Assembly (NCBI RefSeq): GCF_937959485.1
Contig: NZ_CALGPY010000005.1
Span: forward strand, 1-64,000
Direction of reading: 5' to 3'
DNA from: an uncultured Campylobacter sp.
GTDB taxonomy: Bacteria; Campylobacterota; Campylobacteria; Campylobacterales; Campylobacteraceae
DNA length: 64,000 bases
Below the pieces are notes generated by a model. That model ran no database searches. It was not told the origin of the DNA and was given only the letters and a program-made list of their open reading frames with translations. A program made the position numbers and the translations under genes. Positions 19,187 through 26,498 of this stretch are shown piece by piece (position 1 is the first letter of the stretch; the number at the start of each line of letters is the position of its first letter).

Positions 19187-19501
19187 ATGAAGATAGACGG
19201 TAAAATCGAAGATAGCGAAATGGCGTATCTGCAGGATTTTATAGAAAATACCCCACTATCGAACCAGGACCAAATGCAGTTGATAGAACAGCTTGGCTCA
19301 AAAGAGAAAACTACGGTCGATTATTCCGTTTTTAAAGAAAATTTCGATGAGTCTTTGACATTAGTAGTAGACATGATCGCACTTGCAAATATAGACGGAA
19401 ATTTTCACGTAACTGAAAGAATGTTTATCAAAAATGTCGCAAAAACTATAGGATTTGACGAAAGCGATTTAAACGAACTTTTAGGAAACAGTATAAAATA
19501 G
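19187..19501 (+). CDS. TerB-like domain protein (possibly frameshifted from the preceding gene)
   Basis: About 104 residues with two TerB half-motifs: MKIDGKIEDSEMAYLQDFI at the N-terminus and IALANIDGNFHVTERMFI near residue 68, each with the acidic D-G-x-(I/F) turn of the tellurite-resistance TerB fold. The helix that should precede the first DG turn is missing from the annotated start but is present in frame upstream (reading ILINLM before MKIDGK) back to a stop at 19163. There is no ribosome site before ATG 19187 (or TTG 19184). The missing helix and absent ribosome site fit a single-base frameshift in an EcsC-TerB gene. Confidence 0.6.
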   Translation: MKIDGKIEDSEMAYLQDFIENTPLSNQDQMQLIEQLGSKEKTTVDYSVFKENFDESLTLVVDMIALANIDGNFHVTERMFIKNVAKTIGFDESDLNELLGNSIK

Positions 19502-19559
19502 TCTCAAATTCGGACGCGAGACGAACTCATCTGCATCGCATCCGTAACTATTTCGCATT

Positions 19560-20171
19560 TTACTTTATAAATCCGACCTGCGGTAAAATTTCAGCTAGCG
19601 CCGCATCCTTTTTCTCGTTAAATTTGACTTTGTTCTGCTCAAAAAGATTATTTCCGTGCGCGTCTATGGAGACGATGAGCGGACCAAACTCCCTCACGCG
19701 GCACTTCCACAGCGTCTCGGGCATCCCAAGCTCCGTCCAGTCCGCGCCCTCGATCTGCTCGACCTGCGTCGCGGCCACCACCGCGCAGCCCGCGGGAAAT
19801 ACGCAGTGTATCGCGCCAAACTCCTTGCAGCCGCTCATCGTGCCCTCGCCCATGCCGCCTTTTCCGACAATGAGGCGCACGCCCGTTTTAGCGATAAACT
19901 CGCGCTCGAATTTCTCCATCCGCATGCTAGTAGTCGGCCCCACGGAGACCATCTCAAAGCCCTCATCGCCCACTTTTCTGATGATCGGCCCTGCGTGCAG
20001 GATAGCGCCGCCTCTGATATCAAGCGGCAGCTCGCGACCATCCTCTACGACGCGTCTGTGCGGCACGTCGCGGCAGGTGACGATGTGTCCGCTGAGGTAT
20101 ATCACGTCGCCGATCTTGATATCCGCCAGATCCTCGGCATTGATCGGCGTGGTTAAAATTTTCTTACTCAT
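19560..20171 (-). CDS. fumB: Fumarate hydratase class I, beta subunit
   Basis: A 203-residue C-terminal (beta) half of the two-subunit [4Fe-4S] fumarase/L-tartrate dehydratase family, catalysing fumarate plus water to malate. Diagnostic segments are SGHIVTCRDVPHRR near residue 32, GPTTSMRM near 80 and GKGGMGEGT near 100. The start is placed at ATG 20171, whose ATGA overlaps the stop of the alpha subunit, rather than at an upstream in-frame codon inside that gene. Paired subunits replace the single-chain FumA/FumB of E. coli. Works with the Dcu transporter at 29154-30821 in C4-dicarboxylate metabolism. Confidence 0.9.
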   Translation of the reverse strand: MSKKILTTPINAEDLADIKIGDVIYLSGHIVTCRDVPHRRVVEDGRELPLDIRGGAILHAGPIIRKVGDEGFEMVSVGPTTSMRMEKFEREFIAKTGVRLIVGKGGMGEGTMSGCKEFGAIHCVFPAGCAVVAATQVEQIEGADWTELGMPETLWKCRVREFGPLIVSIDAHGNNLFEQNKVKFNEKKDAALAEILPQVGFIK

Positions 20172-21067
20172 AGCGCGAACTCCTTGTGCGATTTTACGGC
20201 AAAATTTAGCTGCTCGTCCCAAACGATGTGCCCTTTGCGGTGCGACCAGCAGCCCACGTTTACGGCGACGGCGATGACGCTTGGGTGGCGAGCGCAGTTT
20301 TCGATATGCACGCCCATTACGGAGCTCGCGCCGCTCATGCCTTGCGGGCCTAGGCCGATTTTATTGATGCCATCTTCGAGTAGCTTTTCGGTTAGCGCGG
20401 CTCGGTCGTTTGGATTATGCGAGCCTAGCGGTCTCATCAGCGCTTTTTTAGATAGCAGGGACGCCACGTCGATCGAGGTGCCCACGCCAACGCCCACTAG
20501 CAGCGGCGGACAGGCGTTTATGCCATAGCTCGTCATTATGTCCATCACAAATTTCACGACGCCCTCGTAGCCCATACCAGGCATCAGCACGGTTGCCTTG
20601 CCGGGCAGACTACAGCCGCCGCCCGCCATATAGGTGTGTATCTCGCACTCGCTGCTTTGCGGCACGATCTCCCAAAATACGCTAGGCGTGCCCTTGCCGA
20701 CGTTTTTGCCGGTGTTGTACTCGTCGAAGGTCTCGACGCTGTTGTGGCGCAGCGGAGCCTCGCGCGTCGCTCGCAGCACGGCCTCTCGAAGCAGCTCCTC
20801 AAGCTCGCCGATGAGCGGGAAATTTGCGCCGCAGCGTACGAAAAACTGGATCACTCCCGTATCCTGACAGGACGGACGATCTAGTTCCTTGGCTAGGCGC
20901 TGGTTTTCAAACATCGTTTTGTAGATCTCCTTCGCTAACGGCTGCGTCTCGCGCTCGGCGAGCTCGCTTAGCTTCGCCGTAACGTCGTCGGGCAGCACCT
21001 TGCCTGTGTAGCCGACGAATTTCGCCATGACCTCGGTCATCTTTTGCACGGCTTTTTGTTTATCCAT
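20168..21067 (-). CDS. fumA: Fumarate hydratase class I, alpha subunit
   Basis: A 299-residue alpha subunit carrying the iron-sulfur ligands: SCQDTG near residue 71, GGCSLPGKA near 162, and the third Cys in ENCARHPS near 252; the GLGPQGMSGASS loop near 236 is also typical. The start is ATG 21067 with GGAGAAGCG upstream; the frame stays open further upstream but runs into the DUF2809 gene. Translationally coupled to the beta subunit. The [4Fe-4S] type is oxygen-labile, in line with the other anaerobic enzymes here. Confidence 0.92.
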   Translation of the reverse strand: MDKQKAVQKMTEVMAKFVGYTGKVLPDDVTAKLSELAERETQPLAKEIYKTMFENQRLAKELDRPSCQDTGVIQFFVRCGANFPLIGELEELLREAVLRATREAPLRHNSVETFDEYNTGKNVGKGTPSVFWEIVPQSSECEIHTYMAGGGCSLPGKATVLMPGMGYEGVVKFVMDIMTSYGINACPPLLVGVGVGTSIDVASLLSKKALMRPLGSHNPNDRAALTEKLLEDGINKIGLGPQGMSGASSVMGVHIENCARHPSVIAVAVNVGCWSHRKGHIVWDEQLNFAVKSHKEFAL

Positions 21068-21080
21068 CGCTTCTCCTTTG

Positions 21081-21563
21081 CTAAATTTTACTTTCAAATT
21101 TTTCATATACGCCCGCCAGGACGCAGCCTGCGGCGTAGCAGAGCAGGTCGGCGAAATCAAACGTTCCGCCGATTATTATCTTTAAAATTTTATTTTCTAT
21201 GCCTAAAATTTGCACGGCGCCCAGATACTGCGCGAGCTCCAAAGCCGCCGCGAACGCAAAAATTTTAAGCGGTAAATTTGACGGCGGCTTGCTAAATGCA
21301 GCCCTAGCCAAAGCGTAAAGCAAGATGACGGCCAAAACGTCGCCCGCGTAGTGCCGCACGAAGCCGCCCTTTACGCAGATCGCGATGTAAATTTCGACCG
21401 CTAAAATCAAAACCGCCGCGGCTAAAAACGCTAGCCTCGTTCGCGCGCTTTGTCTTGTTTGCGCCTTTTGCGCGAGCCTTGCGATACTTTTTTGCTCTCT
21501 TAAATTCTCCCCTCGCAACGCTTTCCTTTTAAATTTAGCCTTCAAATTTAGCTGTAAAACCAC
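21081..21563 (-). CDS. DUF2809 membrane protein
   Basis: Up to 160 residues. After a very basic N-terminal stretch come about four transmembrane helices with RHYAGDVLAVILLYALAR near residue 80 and a closing GTFDFADLLCYAAGC, both hallmarks of DUF2809. The start is uncertain: GTG 21563 overlaps the inverted repeat at 21562-21640 and has no ribosome site, while TTG 21518 is preceded by AAGGAAAG and would give about 145 residues. It ends 13 bases before fumA and is probably cotranscribed with it. Function unknown. Confidence 0.75.
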   Translation of the reverse strand: MVLQLNLKAKFKRKALRGENLREQKSIARLAQKAQTRQSARTRLAFLAAAVLILAVEIYIAICVKGGFVRHYAGDVLAVILLYALARAAFSKPPSNLPLKIFAFAAALELAQYLGAVQILGIENKILKIIIGGTFDFADLLCYAAGCVLAGVYEKFESKI

Positions 21564-21640
21564 GTTTCAAATCAAAGTGGATTTACGCTTAAAATCAAAG
21601 TGGGCTAAAATATCACATTTTTCACTTTGATTTGAAACGT
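21562..21640. promoter_or_regulatory. Inverted repeat with three ATCAAAGTG boxes; possible operator
   Basis: A perfect 18-base inverted repeat: ACGTTTCAAATCAAAGTG at 21562-21579 and its reverse complement at 21623-21640. A third, shorter copy (AAAATCAAAGTG, 21591-21602) lies between them in the same orientation as the left arm. The array sits at the start of the DUF2809-fumarase operon and at the border of the AT-rich island. The spacing suits a DNA-binding repressor or a 43-base-loop hairpin in the leader; neither is proven. Confidence 0.7.
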
Positions 21641-21745
21641 AAATTTTTCAATCTTTCAATTATCGTTTTAAATTCAAAAAATATTTTTAAAAATCCTTGC
21701 CGATATTACAACAATGGCTTTAAAAGAATAAAATTAGATAATCTT

Positions 21746-21754
21746 TGATACAAT
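21746..21754 (+). promoter_or_regulatory. Extended -10 promoter for the AT-rich island operon
   Basis: TGATACAAT, a TGn extended -10, 29 bases before the first gene of the island; an AAGAGG ribosome site follows at about 21769-21774. Confidence 0.5.
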
Positions 21755-21782
21755 TGCTTGAAAAATTTTAAGAGGTGTTAAA

Positions 21783-22844
21783 ATGTCAAATATCCAAGAG
21801 AAATATATACGTGAAATCGATACATCCGATTCCTTTTTTGATTCTTTAAGACAAGATTATAAAGGTTTTGATGCATGGATAGCAAAAAAAGCGAAAGCCA
21901 ACGAAAAAGCATATACGCTTTTCGATGATAATGGACAAATAGTAGCCTTTTTATATTTAAAAATAGAAAACCCCGTAGATAATACGGACATAAAACCGGC
22001 GCTTAGTATAAATGTGCCATGGTTAAAGATCGGGACTTTTAAAATAAATGCACACGGCACAAAACTAGGAGAGCGTTTTGTAAAAAAGATTTTTGATTTT
22101 GCGGTATCAAATAATATTTATAATATTTACGTAACAGCTTTCGAAAAACAAGCGCCTTTAATAGATTTATTAAAAAGATACGGATTTACCCAATACGGCA
22201 AAAAAAATAATGAGCTAGTATTAACAAAAAAGATACCGACTTGTGTGCAGGCGCTAAAAAATGATATACTACTAGACTATCCGGCTGTTAATGCGACAAG
22301 CGACAAATATCTTTTAAGTATATACCCGAAATATCATACCGGTATGTTCTCGGACTCTATTCTACATACGGAAAGCTATGATATACTAAAAGATATGTCT
22401 GAATCAAATAGTATTCATAAGGTATACATAACGGAAATGAAAGGTGTCGAGCAACTCAAGAGAGGCGACTGCTTGCTCATTTATAGAACAAAAGATGAAA
22501 ATGCCCAAAGCGCGAACTACTCATCAGTCGCGACCTCTTTATGCGTTGTAGAAGAATATAAAGACTTATCCGGTTTTGCTGACTTTGATGATTTCGTCAG
22601 GTACTGCAAGCCGCATAATATTTTTACCGATATTGAATTAAAAAATATTTTTATCAGTAAAAAATATACAAAAATAATAAAGATGACATACAATATATCA
22701 TTTAAAAGACGCGTTATTTTAAAGAGGATTAGGGAAATTATAGGTCACGAAGAAGTCTACTGGGGTTTTGCGAAGCTTACGGACGAAGCTTTTTTTGCAA
22801 TTTTAAAAGAAGGTATGGTAAATGACAGCATTATTATCCATTAA
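21783..22844 (+). CDS. GNAT acetyltransferase fused to a PUA/EVE-like domain
   Basis: A 353-residue soluble protein. Residues about 1-155 look like a GNAT N-acetyltransferase: LFDDNGQIVAFLYLK is the central hairpin, AHGTKLGERFVKK the acetyl-CoA loop, and LLKRYGFTQYGKK the C-terminal motif. Residues about 165-340 resemble a PUA/EVE-type nucleic-acid-binding fold (VEQLKRGDCLLIYRTKDE and the closing VYWGFAKLT). It opens a four-gene overlapping AT-rich operon; the next gene, also PUA-superfamily, starts inside it. A GNAT joined to a modified-base or RNA reader suggests acetylation of RNA or of an RNA-associated protein, but this is inference. Confidence 0.7.
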   Translation: MSNIQEKYIREIDTSDSFFDSLRQDYKGFDAWIAKKAKANEKAYTLFDDNGQIVAFLYLKIENPVDNTDIKPALSINVPWLKIGTFKINAHGTKLGERFVKKIFDFAVSNNIYNIYVTAFEKQAPLIDLLKRYGFTQYGKKNNELVLTKKIPTCVQALKNDILLDYPAVNATSDKYLLSIYPKYHTGMFSDSILHTESYDILKDMSESNSIHKVYITEMKGVEQLKRGDCLLIYRTKDENAQSANYSSVATSLCVVEEYKDLSGFADFDDFVRYCKPHNIFTDIELKNIFISKKYTKIIKMTYNISFKRRVILKRIREIIGHEEVYWGFAKLTDEAFFAILKEGMVNDSIIIH

Positions 22845-23190
22845 GCCGGAATTTGTCCAAGCTATTTTTGATGGAACAAAGCAATTTGAATTTAGAAAAG
22901 TAAATTTTAAAAGAAAAATTGATAAAATCAAAATATATGCTACAAAACCGGTCGGTAAGATAGTAGGTGAGTTCATAGTTGACGATATCTTAAAAGCAAG
23001 TCCTGAAGAGCTATGGGACAAAACAAGCCTGTACGCCGGCATAGATAAAGAGCGATATTTTCAATATTTTAGCGGTAAAAATATGGGGTTTGCTATAAAA
23101 ATTAAGTCCGTAAATAAATATAAGGAGCCTATTTGCCCTTATCTACAATATCCGAAATTCGTAGCACCGCAATCGTTCAAGTATATCTAG
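22822..23190 (+). CDS. ASCH domain protein
   Basis: A 122-residue ASCH (PUA-superfamily) protein: SIKPEFVQAIFDGTKQFEFR at residues 6-25 is the classic opening, followed by KPVGKIVGEFIVDD. In E. coli the ASCH protein YqfB is an N4-acetylcytidine amidohydrolase with catalytic Lys and Thr in a K-x-x-T motif; here K20 is kept but the Thr position is E23, so that activity is doubtful and an RNA-binding role is likelier. It overlaps the upstream gene by 23 bases and an AGAAGG ribosome site lies inside that gene. Confidence 0.8.
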   Translation: MTALLSIKPEFVQAIFDGTKQFEFRKVNFKRKIDKIKIYATKPVGKIVGEFIVDDILKASPEELWDKTSLYAGIDKERYFQYFSGKNMGFAIKIKSVNKYKEPICPYLQYPKFVAPQSFKYI

Positions 23191-23193
23191 AAA

Positions 23194-24102
23194 ATGAAGA
23201 TGAAAATAAATCCAAATTCGCAGTACACACAATCTATATTTATAAATGTGGATTCAGACGTCGCCGACAAGATAGATGCTATACTGCATTTAAATATTTT
23301 TTTGCCAAACGACAATGAACATTCGTATATAGAAATAGGAATATTGATTTCTAGAAAAGAGTATAACAATTTTGACAGAAATTTCAATATAGAAATTGTA
23401 TTTCCATTCGGTATACTTAAGGAAGAATTCGCGGATGTAAAAGATAGGCTCTGTGACGGTAAGACCTTGAATATGATATTTAACGAGGAGACCCATCTAG
23501 ATAAAAACAAATTAGACTTTAGATTAAGGGAATACAAGCTCGGAGGTATAAAGCTTTGTAATACCACTATAAATGGCGATTCTAGTATAACAATGAGCGT
23601 AGAAGAAAAACAGAAAAATAGCTATTTTAGATTTAGGATTAGAAATATCAGAGATAAGATAACGGATACCGTTCTTTCGGATACAATGGCCAATCCGTTT
23701 ATAAAAACGATAAAAACGATTGGTATCTCAATAAATTTAGATAGGCAATTTATAAAACAAATAAATAAAAAGATAAAATTTAAAGAAATTAATACTTTTA
23801 TTATATTGGATTCTATAACCGAGTTGATCGAAAAAAGTAGGCCAATAAAAAGCTTTAGAGTTTTAGAAGATAATTTATGGAATCAATATATAGGAAGCTA
23901 CGCAAATCGAAGGATGACGGTCTATCAATTTAAAGATAAAACATCGGACGATAGCACGATAGAGAATTATCAACTTTTCTTAAAAAGCCTTCATCATAAA
24001 AATTCAAATTTATATCGATATAAATTCTTATTGATTGTAGTGGTCGTGGCTATAATATCTAATGCTATTTATGACTTGTTAAAATGGATATTTTTATGTT
24101 AG
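23194..24102 (+). CDS. Unknown membrane-anchored protein of the AT-rich island
   Basis: A 302-residue protein of no recognised family. The first 270 residues are polar, rich in Ile, Lys and Asn, with a beta-strand-like first half. A single transmembrane helix closes the chain (about residues 277-298, LLIVVVVAIISNAIYDLL), so it is probably tail-anchored with the body in the cytoplasm. It starts 3 bases after the ASCH stop without a clear ribosome site, implying translational coupling, and the next gene overlaps its end. The strong AT bias is unlike the surrounding chromosome. Confidence 0.7.
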   Translation: MKMKINPNSQYTQSIFINVDSDVADKIDAILHLNIFLPNDNEHSYIEIGILISRKEYNNFDRNFNIEIVFPFGILKEEFADVKDRLCDGKTLNMIFNEETHLDKNKLDFRLREYKLGGIKLCNTTINGDSSITMSVEEKQKNSYFRFRIRNIRDKITDTVLSDTMANPFIKTIKTIGISINLDRQFIKQINKKIKFKEINTFIILDSITELIEKSRPIKSFRVLEDNLWNQYIGSYANRRMTVYQFKDKTSDDSTIENYQLFLKSLHHKNSNLYRYKFLLIVVVVAIISNAIYDLLKWIFLC

Positions 24103-24569
24103 TTTTTGACGGCGCCATTGATCTGACATTGAAATATGTTCAATGCGTAAAAGCAGATATACAAAACGAATATACGCTATACAATTATATTAAAGATACA
24201 AAAAAATACTATCCAAGCTTTGATATTTGGTATTTTATGAATGTGATACCGTCATTAAAAGACGGAAGGAAAAAAATTATAATCTCTCATGACAATAATA
24301 ATTTAAAGGGCCTCGCCATATTAAAATACAACGAAAAAAAATTATGCCACCTATCGGTTATGCCCCCCTATAAGAACAAAGGTTATGGCATAAAACTTTT
24401 TAAGCAAAGCTTTATAGAATTAGAAACAGAAAAGCCTTTCCTGACAGTGTCCGAAGAAAAATTAATAGAATTTAAAAAAGTATTTGATTACTTTGGATTT
24501 GAACTTACAGACATTATAGACGGGTATTACCGAAAAGACAAAAAAGAGTATTTTTATAATCAGATATAA
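24084..24569 (+). CDS. GNAT acetyltransferase
   Basis: A 161-residue GNAT family N-acetyltransferase. The acetyl-CoA loop is at about residues 93-106 (VMPPYKNKGYGIKL, the Q/R-x-x-G-x-G/A motif in relaxed form), and KVFDYFGFELTD is the C-terminal motif. Last gene of the island; it starts within the end of the preceding gene (an alternative ATG lies at 24096) and its 3' end overlaps the 3' end of the phage remnant on the other strand. Substrate unknown. Confidence 0.8.
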   Translation: MDIFMLVFDGAIDLTLKYVQCVKADIQNEYTLYNYIKDTKKYYPSFDIWYFMNVIPSLKDGRKKIIISHDNNNLKGLAILKYNEKKLCHLSVMPPYKNKGYGIKLFKQSFIELETEKPFLTVSEEKLIEFKKVFDYFGFELTDIIDGYYRKDKKEYFYNQI

Positions 24570-24964
24570 TTCTGCCCCTCAAACCCCAGATCAATCATAT
24601 AGCTTGTAGTGTTTAGATTATGCGATACGCTTTTAATACTAAATTTTACATTTTCAAGTCCGGTTACGCCGGTTATTTTTAGTTTTCCGCCGGCTCTTAG
24701 CTCTCTACCAGTGGCGGCAAGCGAGCCGTTTATTCCGCCGCGTTGTAGTTCGTTTAGCTTGGCTTCGCCCTTTTTAAAGGCTTCATTGTCTGATTTTGGC
24801 TCGGGGATATTTAGCTTATAGGTTTGCTCTCCGCCGCCGATCTTCGCTTGTTTATCTTTACCGTATTTGCTATTGTGCCACTGCACTATTATGGCTTGGT
24901 AGCTGTTGCGGTTTGCTTCTGTGATCGATAGGCTCTCGCACTCAAATTTAGGCCGTTTATTCGT
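24560..24964 (-). pseudogene. Remnant of a phage late control D / tail tip protein gene
   Basis: The minus strand is open from 24964 to 24560 and encodes about 134 residues that read ...RPKFECESLSITEANRNS..., then QWHNSKYGKD, GEAKLNELQRGGINGSLAAT, and a terminal half typical of late control gene D (gpD/VgrG-like hub) proteins of P2- or Mu-like phages. The N-terminal two thirds, normally about 200 or more residues, are absent: the frame closes at a TAA (24965-24967) next to larB. No other phage genes are in the window. It lies directly beside the AT-rich island and supports mobile-element activity at this site. Confidence 0.7.
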
Positions 24965-24982
24965 TTACGCGCTGGCGTAAAT

Positions 24983-25729
24983 TTATAGATGATTTATCAG
25001 GCTCGCGTTATACGCGGCGCCAAAGCCGTTGTCGATATTTACGACGCTCACGCCGTTTGCGCAGCTGTTTAGCATCGCTAGCAGCGCCGCCAGTCCGCCA
25101 AAACTCGCGCCGTATCCCACGCTGGTGGGCACCGCGATCACCGGCACGCCAACAAGCCCTGCCAGCACGCTAGCTAGCGCGCCCTCCATGCCCGCCACCG
25201 CGATCACGACCTTTGCGCCGCGTATCTGCTCTAAATTTGCGATCAGTCTATGCAGTCCCGCCACGCCCGCGTCGCTAAATTTGCGCGCGTCGTTGCCTAG
25301 AAATCTCGCCGTCTCGTACGCCTCCTCCACTACCGCGCCGTCGGCGGTGCCGGCAGATACTATCGCGATGTAGCTTTGCGTGAGCGCGGGCTCTTTAAAT
25401 TTGACGCTGATGACGCGGCCGCGAGCGTTAAACTCCGCCTGCGGCAACGCCTCGCGCACCCGCTTAAAAACCCGCTCGTTCGTGCGCGTGATTAGGATAT
25501 TTTGCCCTCTCGCGCCGATCGCACCAGCGATGCGTAAAATTTCATCATCCGTCTTGCCCTCGCCGTAGATCACTTCGCCCGCGCCGTTTCGCAGGACGCG
25601 CTGAGTGTCGATCTTAGCGCAGCCCACGTCCTCGTAAGGGTAGTTTTTTAGGTATTTTAGCGCCTCTTGCTCGCTCACGCGGCCGCTTTTTATCCCAACA
25701 AAAAGCTCTAAAATTTCATCCTCTCTCAT
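24983..25729 (-). CDS. larB: Nickel-pincer cofactor biosynthesis protein LarB
   Basis: A 248-residue LarB. It carboxylates and hydrolyses nicotinic acid adenine dinucleotide, the first step of the nickel-pincer nucleotide of lactate racemase. The C-terminal PurE-like domain is clear (VVIAVAGMEGALASVLAGL and VGVPVIAVPTSVGYGASFGG). The start is set at ATG 25729, which has AGAGAGG eight bases upstream; ATG 25738 is an alternative. It overlaps the end of larE, and is the last gene of larA-larC-larE-larB. Confidence 0.93.
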   Translation of the reverse strand: MREDEILELFVGIKSGRVSEQEALKYLKNYPYEDVGCAKIDTQRVLRNGAGEVIYGEGKTDDEILRIAGAIGARGQNILITRTNERVFKRVREALPQAEFNARGRVISVKFKEPALTQSYIAIVSAGTADGAVVEEAYETARFLGNDARKFSDAGVAGLHRLIANLEQIRGAKVVIAVAGMEGALASVLAGLVGVPVIAVPTSVGYGASFGGLAALLAMLNSCANGVSVVNIDNGFGAAYNASLINHL

Positions 25730-26498
25730 GCAAAACATCCTCTCTAAGCCCCTTTAGATCAAGCGTCACCTCCGCTGCGCCCAGCGTCACGAGCTGCCTA
25801 ACGACGCTTTTAAATTTAGCGTCGTTTAGGAAGTCTCGCATGCTAGAAAAGGGCATTTCCAGCTTTATATTTTTGCGGTCGCACCGCGCGCGGACGTTTG
25901 CGTAGCCGTTTGCGATGAGTAGATTTTCCGCCACTTCTATCAAATTTAGCTCGCTCTCATTGATCTCGCGTCCGTGCGGTAGACGCGTTAGCAAGCACGC
26001 GTAGCCGGGTTTTTCGGCAGTGGGTAAATTTAACTCGCGCGAGAGCTCGCGGATCTCGGATTTGGTTAAATTTATTAGCGGCGATAGTACGCCCAGCTCC
26101 TCTTTTGCTTTGAGCCCCGGGCGATATTCGCCTAGATCATCGCGGTTCGTGCCGTCTGCGACGCGGCTAAAGCCAAGCTCACGGGCGCGCTCTATCAGGC
26201 GCGAAAACACCGCCTTTTTGCACAGATAGCAACGGTTTTCGGGGTTATTTTTGATATCCTCCGCGACGCCTAGCTCTAAAATTTCGTGTCGGATGCCGTA
26301 GATGCTAGCAAATTCCACGGCTTCGGCGATCTCTCGCGAGGACATGTAGGGCGATCTGATCGTTATGCCGATCGCGCGCTCACCCAGCGCATCGTGTGCC
26401 GCGCGCAGCAGCAGCGAGCTGTCCGCACCGCCGCTAAATGCGACTGCTAGCTCGCCCAGCCCGCGCAGATCAACCTTTAGTTTTTCTAGTTTCGTCAT
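25716..26498 (-). CDS. larE: ATP-dependent sulfurtransferase LarE
   Basis: A 260-residue PP-loop enzyme adding sulfur to the pyridinium carboxylates during nickel-pincer synthesis. The PP-loop is SGGADSS at residues 22-28. The conserved sulfur-donating position is C168 (GYACLLTR). A C90-x2-C93 pair (NRCYLCK) gives a three-cysteine set of the kind found in LarE proteins that hold a [4Fe-4S] cluster and act catalytically, as opposed to the single-Cys sacrificial type; I infer the cluster type. It overlaps larC by 29 bases at its start. Confidence 0.93.
   Translation of the reverse strand: MTKLEKLKVDLRGLGELAVAFSGGADSSLLLRAAHDALGERAIGITIRSPYMSSREIAEAVEFASIYGIRHEILELGVAEDIKNNPENRCYLCKKAVFSRLIERARELGFSRVADGTNRDDLGEYRPGLKAKEELGVLSPLINLTKSEIRELSRELNLPTAEKPGYACLLTRLPHGREINESELNLIEVAENLLIANGYANVRARCDRKNIKLEMPFSSMRDFLNDAKFKSVVRQLVTLGAAEVTLDLKGLREDVLHERG

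Noticed and set aside
22822..23190. N4-acetylcytidine amidohydrolase (YqfB) assignment for the ASCH protein
   Set aside because: The catalytic Thr of the K-x-x-T motif is replaced by Glu, so only the ASCH fold is claimed.
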